From the NCBI RefSeq assembly GCF_009910705.1, contig NZ_JAAAXJ010000003.1:310001-374000 (forward strand): DNA of 64,000 nucleotides, given 5' to 3'. Shown here piece by piece: positions 24,684 to 33,982 of the stretch. Origin of the DNA: Microvirga arsenatis. GTDB lineage: Bacteria > Pseudomonadota > Alphaproteobacteria > Rhizobiales > Beijerinckiaceae. Made by a program: the position numbers and the translations under genes. The stretch's first letter is position 1. Each line of letters begins with the position of its first letter. The notes beneath the pieces were generated by a model, which saw nothing but the letters and a program-made list of their open reading frames with translations, did not search any database and was not told the DNA's origin.

Positions 24684-26930
24684 CTATATCTTCGCCTCGG
24701 CGCCTTCATGGTCGAGAACCAGAATGAGGGTAGCCAGGGGGGGAATGGTGAGCGTGAGGGAGAAGGGGTGTCCGTGGCTCGGGGATTCCTCCGTTGCCAC
24801 CCTGCCGAGATTGCCCATGTTGCTGCCGCCATAGATCGCCGCATCCGTATTGACGGCTTCGCGGTAATGCCCTGCAAGCGGCACTCCGATCCGGTACCCT
24901 ACCCGCGGAACCGGCGTGAAGTTGGACACCACAATCGCAAGGGAGTTCTCCTCGTCGCCGCGACGTGCCCAGGCGATGACGCTGTTGTCACGGTCGTCGG
25001 CCACGAGCCATTCGAAGCCGCTGGCCTCGCAATCCTTCTCATGCAGCGCCGGGATGGAGCGGTAGGCCCGGTTGAGGTCGCGGATGAGCGCCTGCATGCC
25101 CTTGTAGAGAGGCTCGCTCAGAAGGTGCCAGTCGAGGCTTACGTCATGGTTCCATTCCCGCTCCTGCGCGAACTCACCTCCCATGAACAGGAGCTTCTTG
25201 CCAGGATGTCCCCACATGAAGCCGTAATAGGCCCTCAGGTTTGCAAAGCGCTGCCATTGGTCCCCCGGCATCTTGCCGATGAGGGATCCTTTGCCATGCA
25301 CGACCTCGTCATGGCTCAAGGGCAGGATGAAGTTCTCCGAGAAGGCGTAGAGCAGGCCGAATGTCAGATCGTGATGGTGGTAGCGGCGGAACACCGGGTC
25401 CTTGCTGATGTAGCGAAGGGTGTCGTGCATCCAGCCCATGTTCCACTTGAAGCCGAAGCCGAGGCCGCCCGTATAGGTGGGGTGTGAGACCCCCGGCCAG
25501 GCGGTCGACTCCTCCGCGATGGTGACGGCACCCGGAGACGAGGCATAGGCCACCTCGTTCATCGTACGGATGAAGTCGATCGCGCCGAGATTCTCGTTGC
25601 CGCCGTAGCGGTTCGGAATCCACTCCCCGGGCTTTCGCGAATAGTCGAGGTAGAGCATCGAAGCCACCGCATCGACCCGCAACCCGTCGAGATGGTACCG
25701 CTCGAGCCAGAAGCGGGCATTGGCAACGAGGAAGCTCATCACCTCCCGGCGCTCGAAATTGTAGATGTAGGTGCCCCAGTCCTGGTGGAAGCCCAGGCGA
25801 GGATCGGCATGCTCGTAGAGATGGGTGCCGTCGAAGTAGGAGAGCCCGTGCGGATCGTTCGGGAAATGCGCAGGCACCCAATCGAGGATGATGCCGATCC
25901 CAGCCGCATGCGCCGCTTCCACGAAGGCTGCGAAGTCTTCAGGCGTGCCGAAGCGGCTCGTCGGGGCATAGAGCGAGATCGGCTGATAGCCCCACGAGCC
26001 GTCGAACGGAAATTCCGTGATCGGCAGCAGCTCGATGTGGGTGAAGCCGAGGTCCTTCACGTAGGGAATGAGACGCACGGCCAGTTCCCGGTAGCTCAGG
26101 TACCGGTTGCCCTCTTCGGGAACGCGGGCCCAGGAGCCGAGATGGCACTCGTAGATCGCCATGGGCGCCTTGCGGTGGTTCCGGGCAGCTCTGGACTTCA
26201 TCCATTCGCCATCCTGCCACCGGAACTCAGGCTCGCCCTTGAGAATGGACGCAGTCGCCGGCGGGTGCTCGGCGGCAAAGGCGATGGGGTCGGCCTTCAG
26301 GGCGAGGAGGTTGCCCTGAAGGCCGACGATCTCAAACTTGTAGCGCTGGTCCGGCGTCACGTTCGGAATGAAGAGCTCCCACACGCCGCCTTCGTGCCGC
26401 CGCCGCATGGGATGGCGTCGTCCGTCCCAGTCGTTGAAGTCTCCCACCACGCTGACGCGCCGTGCATTGGGAGCCCAGACCGCGAAGAGGAAGCCTTGGA
26501 TGCCGCCAAGGTCCCGGTGGTGCGCCCCGAGCCTAGTATAGACCGCATCGCTCGCAGGATCGCTGATCTGCATCAGGTCATCATGGGAGAGAAAGGTCCC
26601 GAAGCTGTAGACGTCGTGGCGGATTTCCGTCCGGCCCTGCCTTTCGATCCGCAGCCTGTAATCGGGTCGCTCCGAGGCGGTGAGCGTGCCGACGAAGAAG
26701 CCGTCCGGGAGCCGCTTCTCCATCGGCGCAAGAACGGTCACCCCGTCGCGGTCGAGGATCGCTGCAGCATCGGCTTCCGGCAAGATCGCACGGATCTCCC
26801 AGCGATTGGGGGAGACCTCGTGCGGGCCGAGCACGGAGAAGGGATCGCCTGAATTGACGATCTCGGCAACCGTCTGCGGCTCGGCCGGGCGCACTGCCGC
26901 GCTCTGCGATCCACTCCGGTGCTGATCCAT
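24684..26930 (-). CDS. glgB: 1,4-alpha-glucan branching enzyme
   Basis: This 748-residue GH13 enzyme creates alpha-1,6 branches in glycogen. Two N-terminal beta domains (about 25-240, including [20 protein letters not shown]) precede the barrel with [14 protein letters not shown], the nucleophile Asp in [17 protein letters not shown], the acid/base Glu in [10 protein letters not shown] and [13 protein letters not shown]. The ATG at 26930 has AAGGGG seven to nine bases upstream; an ATG at 26948 is possible but less well placed. It lies 146 bases downstream of malQ-treY. That gap holds no gene and no clear promoter, so it is probably in the same transcript. Confidence 0.94.
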   Translation of the reverse strand: MDQHRSGSQSAAVRPAEPQTVAEIVNSGDPFSVLGPHEVSPNRWEIRAILPEADAAAILDRDGVTVLAPMEKRLPDGFFVGTLTASERPDYRLRIERQGRTEIRHDVYSFGTFLSHDDLMQISDPASDAVYTRLGAHHRDLGGIQGFLFAVWAPNARRVSVVGDFNDWDGRRHPMRRRHEGGVWELFIPNVTPDQRYKFEIVGLQGNLLALKADPIAFAAEHPPATASILKGEPEFRWQDGEWMKSRAARNHRKAPMAIYECHLGSWARVPEEGNRYLSYRELAVRLIPYVKDLGFTHIELLPITEFPFDGSWGYQPISLYAPTSRFGTPEDFAAFVEAAHAAGIGIILDWVPAHFPNDPHGLSYFDGTHLYEHADPRLGFHQDWGTYIYNFERREVMSFLVANARFWLERYHLDGLRVDAVASMLYLDYSRKPGEWIPNRYGGNENLGAIDFIRTMNEVAYASSPGAVTIAEESTAWPGVSHPTYTGGLGFGFKWNMGWMHDTLRYISKDPVFRRYHHHDLTFGLLYAFSENFILPLSHDEVVHGKGSLIGKMPGDQWQRFANLRAYYGFMWGHPGKKLLFMGGEFAQEREWNHDVSLDWHLLSEPLYKGMQALIRDLNRAYRSIPALHEKDCEASGFEWLVADDRDNSVIAWARRGDEENSLAIVVSNFTPVPRVGYRIGVPLAGHYREAVNTDAAIYGGSNMGNLGRVATEESPSHGHPFSLTLTIPPLATLILVLDHEGAEAKI

Positions 26931-27076
26931 GCTGGCATCCCCTTCCATGTGCGGGCTCTATCCAAGGCGGAGCGCTGCCGGCTCCAATGTGCCTCGTTCG
27001 GTTCGGAGGACCTCATTATGGAGCGGAGGCGGCAGCAGACCAGACGCATTGGGACACATCGAGCCTCCTCCCACGC

Positions 27077-30000
27077 TCACCCTTTCATGCCGCCGCCGCT
27101 CCTCCTGAGCACGGCGAAGGGCAGGGGCTTCAGGAGGTTCGAAATGGCGCAACTCGCATCTTGGAGAAGGAACTCCTCGCCTGTTATCACATTCCTCCAT
27201 CCTCCCCGCGGCAGGTCGATCATGGTATCGCCCCATGCTTCCGGATCGACGGACAGGCTGTCCCCTGGCTCGAGCGTGGCCCAGAGCCGAGGCACGATCA
27301 CAGCCAATTCCTCCCCTCCGTGCCGACGCACATAGACGAGGAGATGTTCGGCCCTGCGGCCAGTGGCAAGGAGCGGCCGATAATCGCCTTCCGCATAGAG
27401 CAAAGGGGCTTGTGCGCGGTCATGGAGTATCTGTGCCGTGATCCTCTGCTTGATCCTCCCATCGGGCCAGCTTGCCAAGAGTGTGTCCAGAGGGGCCTCT
27501 GCGCTTAGGGCCACCGAGCGGGCCCTGTAATCGACCGGGCGCCGGTTGTCCGGGTCGACCAGAGAGAAGTCCCAGAACTCGGTGCCTTGATAGATATCCG
27601 GCACCCCCGGAAGCGTGAGCTTGAGGACGGTCCGTGAGAGCCCGTTCAGGGCGCCCAGCAAGGCGAGGCGCCGCGCGAGCGGCCGGAAGCGCTCGATGAA
27701 GGCGCCCTTCGCGTCGAGCACGGCATGGAGAAGCTTCATGGCTGCAGCTTCGTAGGCCGCGTTCGGGTCGATCCAGCTGGTATGCCGCTTCGCCTCCCGC
27801 AGGGCCTTGGTCAGATATGCTTCCATACGCGTGCGGAAGGAGGCCAGTTGCTGCTCGTCGGTTCTGTCCAGAAGCTCAAGCGGCCACGCGCCGAGGAGGG
27901 ATTGCAGCAGGATCACACGATCGTTCGCGTCCGGTGCCGGTGCGCCGTTCACATCCGACAGGTGAGGCGAGACGACGTCCTCCCAAAGAGCGAGAGCCTT
28001 TGCCCATTCCTCCGGATCCTCGGAGAGGGCGAGCAGCCGCGCGCGGGCATCTTCCCCCCGCTTCGTGTCGTGGGTGGTGGTGCCGATTATGGTATGCGGC
28101 CAATGGCGGGCGCGGTCTGCATTGGTCTCGTGAAAGGCCTCCGGAGTAAGACCGAAATGGCCCGGGTCACCGCCCACCTCGTTGAGTGCGATCAGGCGGC
28201 CGTAGCGGTAGAAGAGGGTGTCCTCCAGGCTCTTGGCCATGACGGGACCTGTGAGCTGCTGGAAGCGGCGGCGGAAGCGCCGGACGTCCTCGATGTCGGC
28301 AGATTCGCTCCGCCCGAGCAGCGTCGCAGCGATGAAGTCGTGCACGCTGCGGTCGGGGAGGGTGCTGGACTCCTTGGCAGCTGCAACCGTTCGCTCGATG
28401 AGTTCCAGGTCCTCGGCGGCCGGCGTCTCATGTCTGAGATAGCTGCGATAGACCGGGAAGGCAGCGATGATCTCGACGAGGGCGCGGCGCAGGGAGAAGG
28501 CAGTGTAGTCGCGCGTGCGCCTGCATGCATCAGCGATCCCTCTGATGTCCGAGACGAGGACTTCCAGTTCGCTGGCAAAGTTCTTTTCGGTGATCTCGAC
28601 CTTCGCCTGCCGCAGCAACTCCTCGTAGGAGCCTTGCAGCCCGGATGCATCGCGGTAGATGCGCTCCAGGATCTCGCCTGCGGCTGGATCCACCAGCACG
28701 CCGTCGATCACATTGAGAATATCGTAGCCGGAGGTGCCGGCGACCGGCCAGGAGCGAAGCTTCTCTCCGGGTTCGAGGATCTTCTCCACCGCCACATAGA
28801 AGCCTGGCCCGACCCGGTCCTGAAGGGCGCGGGCATAGCCTTCCGGGTCGGCGAGGCCGTCGATGTGATCGATCCGCAAGCCGTGGACGTGCCCCTCATC
28901 CACAAGTCGGACGATGAGCTCGTGCGTCTTCTCAAAGATCTCCGGGATCTCGACGCGGATGCCGGCGAGCGTGTTGATGTCGAAGAAGCGGCGATAGTTG
29001 ATGTCGCTCGATGCCACGCGCCAGTAGCAGAGGCGGTAGGCCTGTGCCTCGAGAAGGCGGTGCAAGCTGTTGAAGCTCTCGGATTCGCCGGGGGTGCCGT
29101 TGAAGATCTTGACGGCATGGTCGATGGCCTCGAGCAGGGGGCGCGATGCCTCCGCCAGCTCACGCTTGAGGCTCTCGCCGTCCTCCAAATGCTCCGGCAA
29201 GGCTTGGGCTGCGGCGGAGCGCAGGCGCTCGGTCAGCTTGCGCAGCCTGCCGGATTCGGCCTGATCGGAAAGGGTGGCCAGGGCATGGTCCAGAACCATA
29301 GGATAGGTCCTGGGGCAGATCGGGAAGCGATGCTCCCAATGCCAGACACTGAAGCTCCCCTCCTCAGGATCGAACTTCAGCTGGAGCTCGCCTCGTTCGA
29401 GAACCTCGCCGTAGAGGCCTCCGAGCGACGGTACGATCAGCTTGCCTCCAGCCCCCGGGCGCTCCCAGTCGATGTCGAAGGCTTGGGACACAGGCGACAG
29501 TCGTCCCCATTCGAGAACCGAAAGCCACCAGCGGTTGGACTGCCCGCCCACGCCCATATGGTTCGGCACGATATCGAGCAGGAGCTTGAGACCGTGCTCC
29601 TTCAGGGCTGCGGAGAAACGGCGGAATCCGTCCTCTCCTCCGAGTTCCGGGTTGATGACGGAATGATCGACGATGTCGTAGCCATGGGTGGAGCCCGGCG
29701 CCGCCTTCTGAATAGGCGACGAATACACGTGGCTGATCCCCAGCTTCGCGAGGTAGGGGACGATCTTCACCGCATCGTCGAACGTGAAGTCCTTGTGGAA
29801 CTGCAGGCGGTAGGTCGCCCTGGGTGGCGGCGCGGCGAGCATGTTGCGACGTCCGCGAAGATCCCGCCCTTCCTCAGCGAGCTCCGCGGCAAGTCTGGAG
29901 AGCCGGCTGTTGGGGGCGGCGATGGTCTCGATGGTGTTGGAGAGGCGCCGACGCCAGTTGGGGTGTCCGGCATCCATGCCTGGCATGTTGGGTTGGTTCA

Positions 30001-31918
30001 ACTCGCCCGAGGCATCCTCGATCTGCAGAGCCGTGAGTACGGAGGAGGTGCGCGCGAGATAGCGCACAGTCGCCTCCAGCGGCGGGTTCTCGGGAACGAG
30101 AGGCGATGGGAGAAGTGCCTCGCGTGCAAGCGCCTCCGTCAGATGCTGCTTGTCTGCCTTTCGCGAGGCGCGTTCGCCAGCGGCGGTTTGGGGATCGAAG
30201 ATGCCGAGGGTCTGGCGCAGATCGATGTCGAGGCCCTGCCACCAACCGGTGAAAGTTGGCAGGTCGTGAGTTGAGATCACGGCCATGGCCGAGCGGGGGT
30301 ATCGGCCCGGAGCCTTGAATGCGGAGCCCTCGCGTTCAAAGGGCAGGACCCGATAGCTCAGGACCCCGGATTCCATGATGGCGTCGGAGAAGCCTTCCGG
30401 CGCCGTGCCGAGATCCTCTGCGATGACGAGGCAGCGGGCGCGGTGGCTCTCCACGCGCAGAACCGCCAGCATGGCCTCGAAAGGATAATCCACATAGGCA
30501 CCGTGCGAGGCCGGGGCTCCGGACGGGATTAGGAACAGGCGTTGAAGCTGGAAGGCATGGTCGATCCGGATCGCTCCGGCATGGCGCATGTTGGAGGACA
30601 CCAGGTCTCGGAAGGCCGCAAGGCCCTGCTCTTCCAGAGTCAGGGGATTGAAGGGCGGCAATCCCCAGTCCTGCCCCTGCGGCCCAAGGGGATCGGGAGG
30701 CGCCCCGATGGAGAGCTTTGGTGCGTAGCGCTCCGGCGTCGACCAGATCTCCGAGCCGCCGCCATCCGCACCGACGGCGAGATCGCGGTAGAGGCCGATA
30801 ACGAGGCCAGCGGCACGGGCACGCTCAGCGGCCTCGCCGAGCTGGCGATCGGCAAGCCATTGCAGCCAAGCATGAAAGGCGACCCGTTCCCCTTGCTCGG
30901 AGCGGAAGCGCCCGACCTCGTCCGACCGGATGGAGCGGTAGGCCTCGGGCCATTCGCCGATCCAGAAGCGGCCCTGTTCACGGAAATGCTCAGAAAGCGC
31001 TTCGAAGGTGGCATGGGCTTCCAGAGCCTCGCCGCCAGCCTTGCGAAACTCCTCGAAACCGGAGGTGTCGCCGGACCTGCGGAACCACGCCCACAAAGCA
31101 TCGAGCAGCGGCCGTTTGACGGCCCAAACCTCCGCATAGTCGATGAGCTGAGCCTGGCGTCTCTTGGAAAGGCGCAACTGCATCTCGGGCGTGTCGAGCA
31201 GCGCGCGGGCTCCGCTCACCTCGTAGCCCTCGACCGCTGTCGGATCGACGTAGATGGACTCGAGGAAGAGGCGCGAGGAGGGAGAATAAGGCGATATCTT
31301 CGAACGGTCGGCCGCAAAGAGTGCATGCACCGGGCTGAGCCCCAGGAAGGCCCCGCCGAGTTCTCCGACAGCCCCGGCTGCAAGCGCCACATCCGTGTAG
31401 TCGCCGATGCCGAAATCGCGCTCGGATCGCAGGGAGTAGACCTGGGCAGTCATGCCCCAGAACCGCGCCTCGCCCTGCAAGGCATCGGGCTCCCAGCATC
31501 GGGCCGGAGCCGCGATGATGGTCGCCTCGATCTCGCCGAGGAGCAGGCGGTGGTAGCCCATGGGAAGAGCCGGAATGTCGATGGCACCACTCGTCGAGAG
31601 CCGCCCCTCATGCGTGGCGCCGCTTTCCTCGAGGATCGTCCATGCCAGCGCATCCTGCGGAATCCGCAGTTTGATCTTGGACCCCTTGTCGGCCTCGACC
31701 GGAATCACAGCCGGGATCGCTCCCGATTTTAGGCGTTCCAGACGCGCCAGACTCTCCAGAGCCCCACTTTCCGACGTGATGTCGAGCCCTAAGGCCGAAA
31801 GCAACGCCTCGCGCGTCTCCGAGGTTGTTTCGATGCGGTTGCCGAAAGCATCCGTGTAGTCAGTGGAGATACCGACAAGGGCGGCCATCCGCTCCAGCAG
31901 AGCGTTCAGCTTGCTCAT
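27077..31918 (-). CDS. Fused 4-alpha-glucanotransferase / malto-oligosyltrehalose synthase
   Basis: This single 1613-residue frame joins two complete enzymes. Residues 1 to about 690 are MalQ (GH77): GDYTDV, LSPVHALF, PFNPLTLEEQG, the nucleophile Asp in GAIRIDHAFQLQRLF, the acid/base Glu in IAEDLGTAPEGF and STHDLPTFTGWW. Residues about 694-1613 are TreY (GH13): ATYRLQFHKDFTF, YSSPIQKAAPGSTHGYD, DIVPNHMG, LRIDHIDGLADPEGY and GVPDIYQGTEFWDF. The junction near NMLAAPPPRA is only a few residues long. TreY converts the reducing end of a maltooligosaccharide to a trehalosyl unit, which TreZ cuts off; MalQ rebuilds short chains into usable length. The start overlaps the treZ stop (ATGA), so the two are coupled. 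Confidence 0.93.
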   Translation of the reverse strand: MSKLNALLERMAALVGISTDYTDAFGNRIETTSETREALLSALGLDITSESGALESLARLERLKSGAIPAVIPVEADKGSKIKLRIPQDALAWTILEESGATHEGRLSTSGAIDIPALPMGYHRLLLGEIEATIIAAPARCWEPDALQGEARFWGMTAQVYSLRSERDFGIGDYTDVALAAGAVGELGGAFLGLSPVHALFAADRSKISPYSPSSRLFLESIYVDPTAVEGYEVSGARALLDTPEMQLRLSKRRQAQLIDYAEVWAVKRPLLDALWAWFRRSGDTSGFEEFRKAGGEALEAHATFEALSEHFREQGRFWIGEWPEAYRSIRSDEVGRFRSEQGERVAFHAWLQWLADRQLGEAAERARAAGLVIGLYRDLAVGADGGGSEIWSTPERYAPKLSIGAPPDPLGPQGQDWGLPPFNPLTLEEQGLAAFRDLVSSNMRHAGAIRIDHAFQLQRLFLIPSGAPASHGAYVDYPFEAMLAVLRVESHRARCLVIAEDLGTAPEGFSDAIMESGVLSYRVLPFEREGSAFKAPGRYPRSAMAVISTHDLPTFTGWWQGLDIDLRQTLGIFDPQTAAGERASRKADKQHLTEALAREALLPSPLVPENPPLEATVRYLARTSSVLTALQIEDASGELNQPNMPGMDAGHPNWRRRLSNTIETIAAPNSRLSRLAAELAEEGRDLRGRRNMLAAPPPRATYRLQFHKDFTFDDAVKIVPYLAKLGISHVYSSPIQKAAPGSTHGYDIVDHSVINPELGGEDGFRRFSAALKEHGLKLLLDIVPNHMGVGGQSNRWWLSVLEWGRLSPVSQAFDIDWERPGAGGKLIVPSLGGLYGEVLERGELQLKFDPEEGSFSVWHWEHRFPICPRTYPMVLDHALATLSDQAESGRLRKLTERLRSAAAQALPEHLEDGESLKRELAEASRPLLEAIDHAVKIFNGTPGESESFNSLHRLLEAQAYRLCYWRVASSDINYRRFFDINTLAGIRVEIPEIFEKTHELIVRLVDEGHVHGLRIDHIDGLADPEGYARALQDRVGPGFYVAVEKILEPGEKLRSWPVAGTSGYDILNVIDGVLVDPAAGEILERIYRDASGLQGSYEELLRQAKVEITEKNFASELEVLVSDIRGIADACRRTRDYTAFSLRRALVEIIAAFPVYRSYLRHETPAAEDLELIERTVAAAKESSTLPDRSVHDFIAATLLGRSESADIEDVRRFRRRFQQLTGPVMAKSLEDTLFYRYGRLIALNEVGGDPGHFGLTPEAFHETNADRARHWPHTIIGTTTHDTKRGEDARARLLALSEDPEEWAKALALWEDVVSPHLSDVNGAPAPDANDRVILLQSLLGAWPLELLDRTDEQQLASFRTRMEAYLTKALREAKRHTSWIDPNAAYEAAAMKLLHAVLDAKGAFIERFRPLARRLALLGALNGLSRTVLKLTLPGVPDIYQGTEFWDFSLVDPDNRRPVDYRARSVALSAEAPLDTLLASWPDGRIKQRITAQILHDRAQAPLLYAEGDYRPLLATGRRAEHLLVYVRRHGGEELAVIVPRLWATLEPGDSLSVDPEAWGDTMIDLPRGGWRNVITGEEFLLQDASCAISNLLKPLPFAVLRRSGGGMKG

Positions 31919-33735
31919 GCAGGATTTCCCTTCATTATCACGGCACTCCAGGAGGGAAGCTCAATGTCAGTTCCCGACAGACCGGCACCTCGGCTGGACC
32001 ACAGAACACGATCGCTCGATTCATAGCTCTGAGACGCGGCAGCGTCACCGAAATTTGCAATCAGGCGGAGCCCTCCGTCCACGAAACTCCAGGTAACCTC
32101 GATGATTCTGTCAGACGAGATGCGGTATTGCGAACCGCGGTAGCTGCTCTTGAGGAGCGGCACGATCTCGGCATGGCGTATCTCAAGCAGCCGGCGCGTT
32201 GTGGCGAGGATGTCGCGATGAGGAGATCTGTCTGCTTCTTCCCATATGAGCTTCGAGCGCTCGAAGGTCGCCCTGTCTGTCGGATCGGGAATGCGCTGCG
32301 ACATCTCCGGATCCGAGAAGGCCTTGAAGCGCTTGAACTCACCCCGGCGCCCGTCCCGGACGGCCTTGGCAAGGTCCGGTTCGGTTTCGAAGTCTACGAA
32401 GAACTGGAACGGTGTCGAGGCCGCCCATTCCTCGCCCATGAAGAGAAGCGGGATGTGTGGCGAGAGAAGGAAGATGCCGCGAGCAAGCTCCAGCCGTTCC
32501 GGTGAGACGAGATGCGAGAGGCGTTCGCCGAAAGCCCGGTTTCCCACCTGGTCGTGGTTCTGCAGGAACGAGACGAAGGCCGATGGCGGCAGGTGCCCTG
32601 ACGGCTCACCGCGAGGCACGCCATCCTTGTGCGGCGAAGGATCGCCCTGGTAGGCGAAACCTTCCGCGAGCGCCCGTGCAAGATGCTGGAGCGGCCGGTC
32701 GGCATAGTCCTCGTAGTAGCCTTCATTTTCTCCCGTCAGCAGGGCGTGCCATGAATTGTGGATATCGTCGGCCCATTGCGCCGTGTGCAGCCTCGGCTTC
32801 CTGTCCGCGTCGCGCTCAAGCCAGCGCGCTTGGTTGGCCTCGTTCTCGAGCACCAAGTGGATCTGCCGATGCGGGATGGCCTGACGGATTCTTGCTGCGA
32901 GCTCTTCAATGAAGTGAGGCTTGCCGTCATCCGTGATGGCATGGACCGCATCGAAACGCAGGCCGTCGATGTGGTACTCCTCCAGCCAGTAGAGCGCATT
33001 GTGAACAAGGAAGTCGCGCACCACTCGGCTGCCGTCTCCGTCCACGTTGATGCCTGCGCCCCAGGGTGTTGGATGGCGCTCCGTGAAGAAGCTTTTGGCA
33101 TAGGCGTGAAGGTAATTCCCGGAAGGTCCAAAATGGTTGTAAACCACATCGAGAAAAACCATGAGGCCGAGTTCATGGGCGTGCTCGACAAGGCGCTTCA
33201 GGTCCTCCGGGCTGCCGTAGGCCGCATCGGGAGCGTAGGGGAGAACGCCGTCGTAGCCCCAGTTCCGCCGGCCCGGAAACTCGCCGATGGGCATGAGTTC
33301 GATCGCGGTGACGCCGAGATCGCGCAGAGCATCGAGCTTGGCCATAAGTCCGGCATAGGTTCCTTCAGGGGTCGCCGTCCCCACATGGATCTCATAAAGA
33401 ACGGTCTCCTCCCAAGGTCGTCCGGCCCATGCCATGTCCGACCAGGCATAGGCGCCGGGGTCGACGACGCGGCTCAGCCCGTGGACATCGTCGGGCTGGA
33501 AGCGCGACGCCGGATCGGGCACCACGAGATTGCCGTCGATCTTGTAGCCGTAGCGGCTTCCATCGCCGGCATTCTTGGCAACATGCCGGTACCAGCCGTC
33601 GCCTGCCGCCTCCAGGGGCAATTCGGCATCGTCGAGAACGAGGCTGACCTCGCGAGCTGTTGGTGCCCATAAGGTAAAGCGAACACCGTCGGGTGTTATC
33701 TCAGCCCCGAAGGGCATTGAGTGAACGCGCCGCAT
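31915..33735 (-). CDS. treZ: Malto-oligosyltrehalose trehalohydrolase
   Basis: This 606-residue GH13 enzyme releases trehalose from maltooligosyltrehalose. It starts with a CBM48-like domain (MPFGAEITPDGVRFTLWAP), then the barrel: DVVYNHFGPSGNY, the nucleophile in IDGLRFDAVHAI, the Glu in LVLENEANQARWL, and FLQNHDQVGNRAFGER. I chose the ATG at 33735 because it has GGAG five bases upstream. An ATG at 33777 would lie within the promoter core identified at 33769-33793 and is unlikely. It is the first gene of the leftward operon and is coupled to malQ-treY. Confidence 0.94.
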   Translation of the reverse strand: MRRVHSMPFGAEITPDGVRFTLWAPTAREVSLVLDDAELPLEAAGDGWYRHVAKNAGDGSRYGYKIDGNLVVPDPASRFQPDDVHGLSRVVDPGAYAWSDMAWAGRPWEETVLYEIHVGTATPEGTYAGLMAKLDALRDLGVTAIELMPIGEFPGRRNWGYDGVLPYAPDAAYGSPEDLKRLVEHAHELGLMVFLDVVYNHFGPSGNYLHAYAKSFFTERHPTPWGAGINVDGDGSRVVRDFLVHNALYWLEEYHIDGLRFDAVHAITDDGKPHFIEELAARIRQAIPHRQIHLVLENEANQARWLERDADRKPRLHTAQWADDIHNSWHALLTGENEGYYEDYADRPLQHLARALAEGFAYQGDPSPHKDGVPRGEPSGHLPPSAFVSFLQNHDQVGNRAFGERLSHLVSPERLELARGIFLLSPHIPLLFMGEEWAASTPFQFFVDFETEPDLAKAVRDGRRGEFKRFKAFSDPEMSQRIPDPTDRATFERSKLIWEEADRSPHRDILATTRRLLEIRHAEIVPLLKSSYRGSQYRISSDRIIEVTWSFVDGGLRLIANFGDAAASQSYESSDRVLWSSRGAGLSGTDIELPSWSAVIMKGNPA

Positions 33736-33768
33736 TGGATCTCCGGAAGCAAGGGGGAGGCACTTGCG

Positions 33769-33793
33769 AACGAGCATGACGGATCAATGTTCC
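33769..33793 (-). promoter_or_regulatory. EcfG-type general-stress promoter of the treZ operon
   Basis: The minus strand reads GGAAC, exactly 16 bases, CGTT. This is a perfect match to the alphaproteobacterial EcfG (sigma-EcfG/RpoE2) consensus. The predicted transcript start near 33762 gives a leader of about 27 bases containing the treZ ribosome site. Confidence 0.75.
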
Positions 33794-33898
33794 GGCTTGC
33801 GTGAAAAAACAGCCAAGCTTTTTGCGTAACCTTGTTCACGCACTCGGAGGCAGGCCGATATCCTTTCGAGCTAACCAGTAATTTTTTCAAATTCCTGT

Positions 33899-33924
33899 GG
33901 AACCACACTTGGAGGCAGCGAGTT
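33899..33924 (+). promoter_or_regulatory. EcfG-like promoter of the second glgA
   Basis: GGAAC, 17 bases, AGTT, one base from consensus. The predicted transcript start near 33931 lies about 50 bases before the ATG. It is back to back with the treZ promoter in an otherwise A/T-rich gap. Confidence 0.55.
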
Positions 33925-33982
33925 AAAAGGCCGACTGCCTATGGCGCGGGGGGTCGTGTCGGGAACGCGCCTCTGAGCGAAC

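Noticed and set aside
27725..30274. Long plus-strand open frame opposite malQ-treY
   Set aside because: It lies entirely within a complete two-domain enzyme on the other strand and has no recognisable motif.
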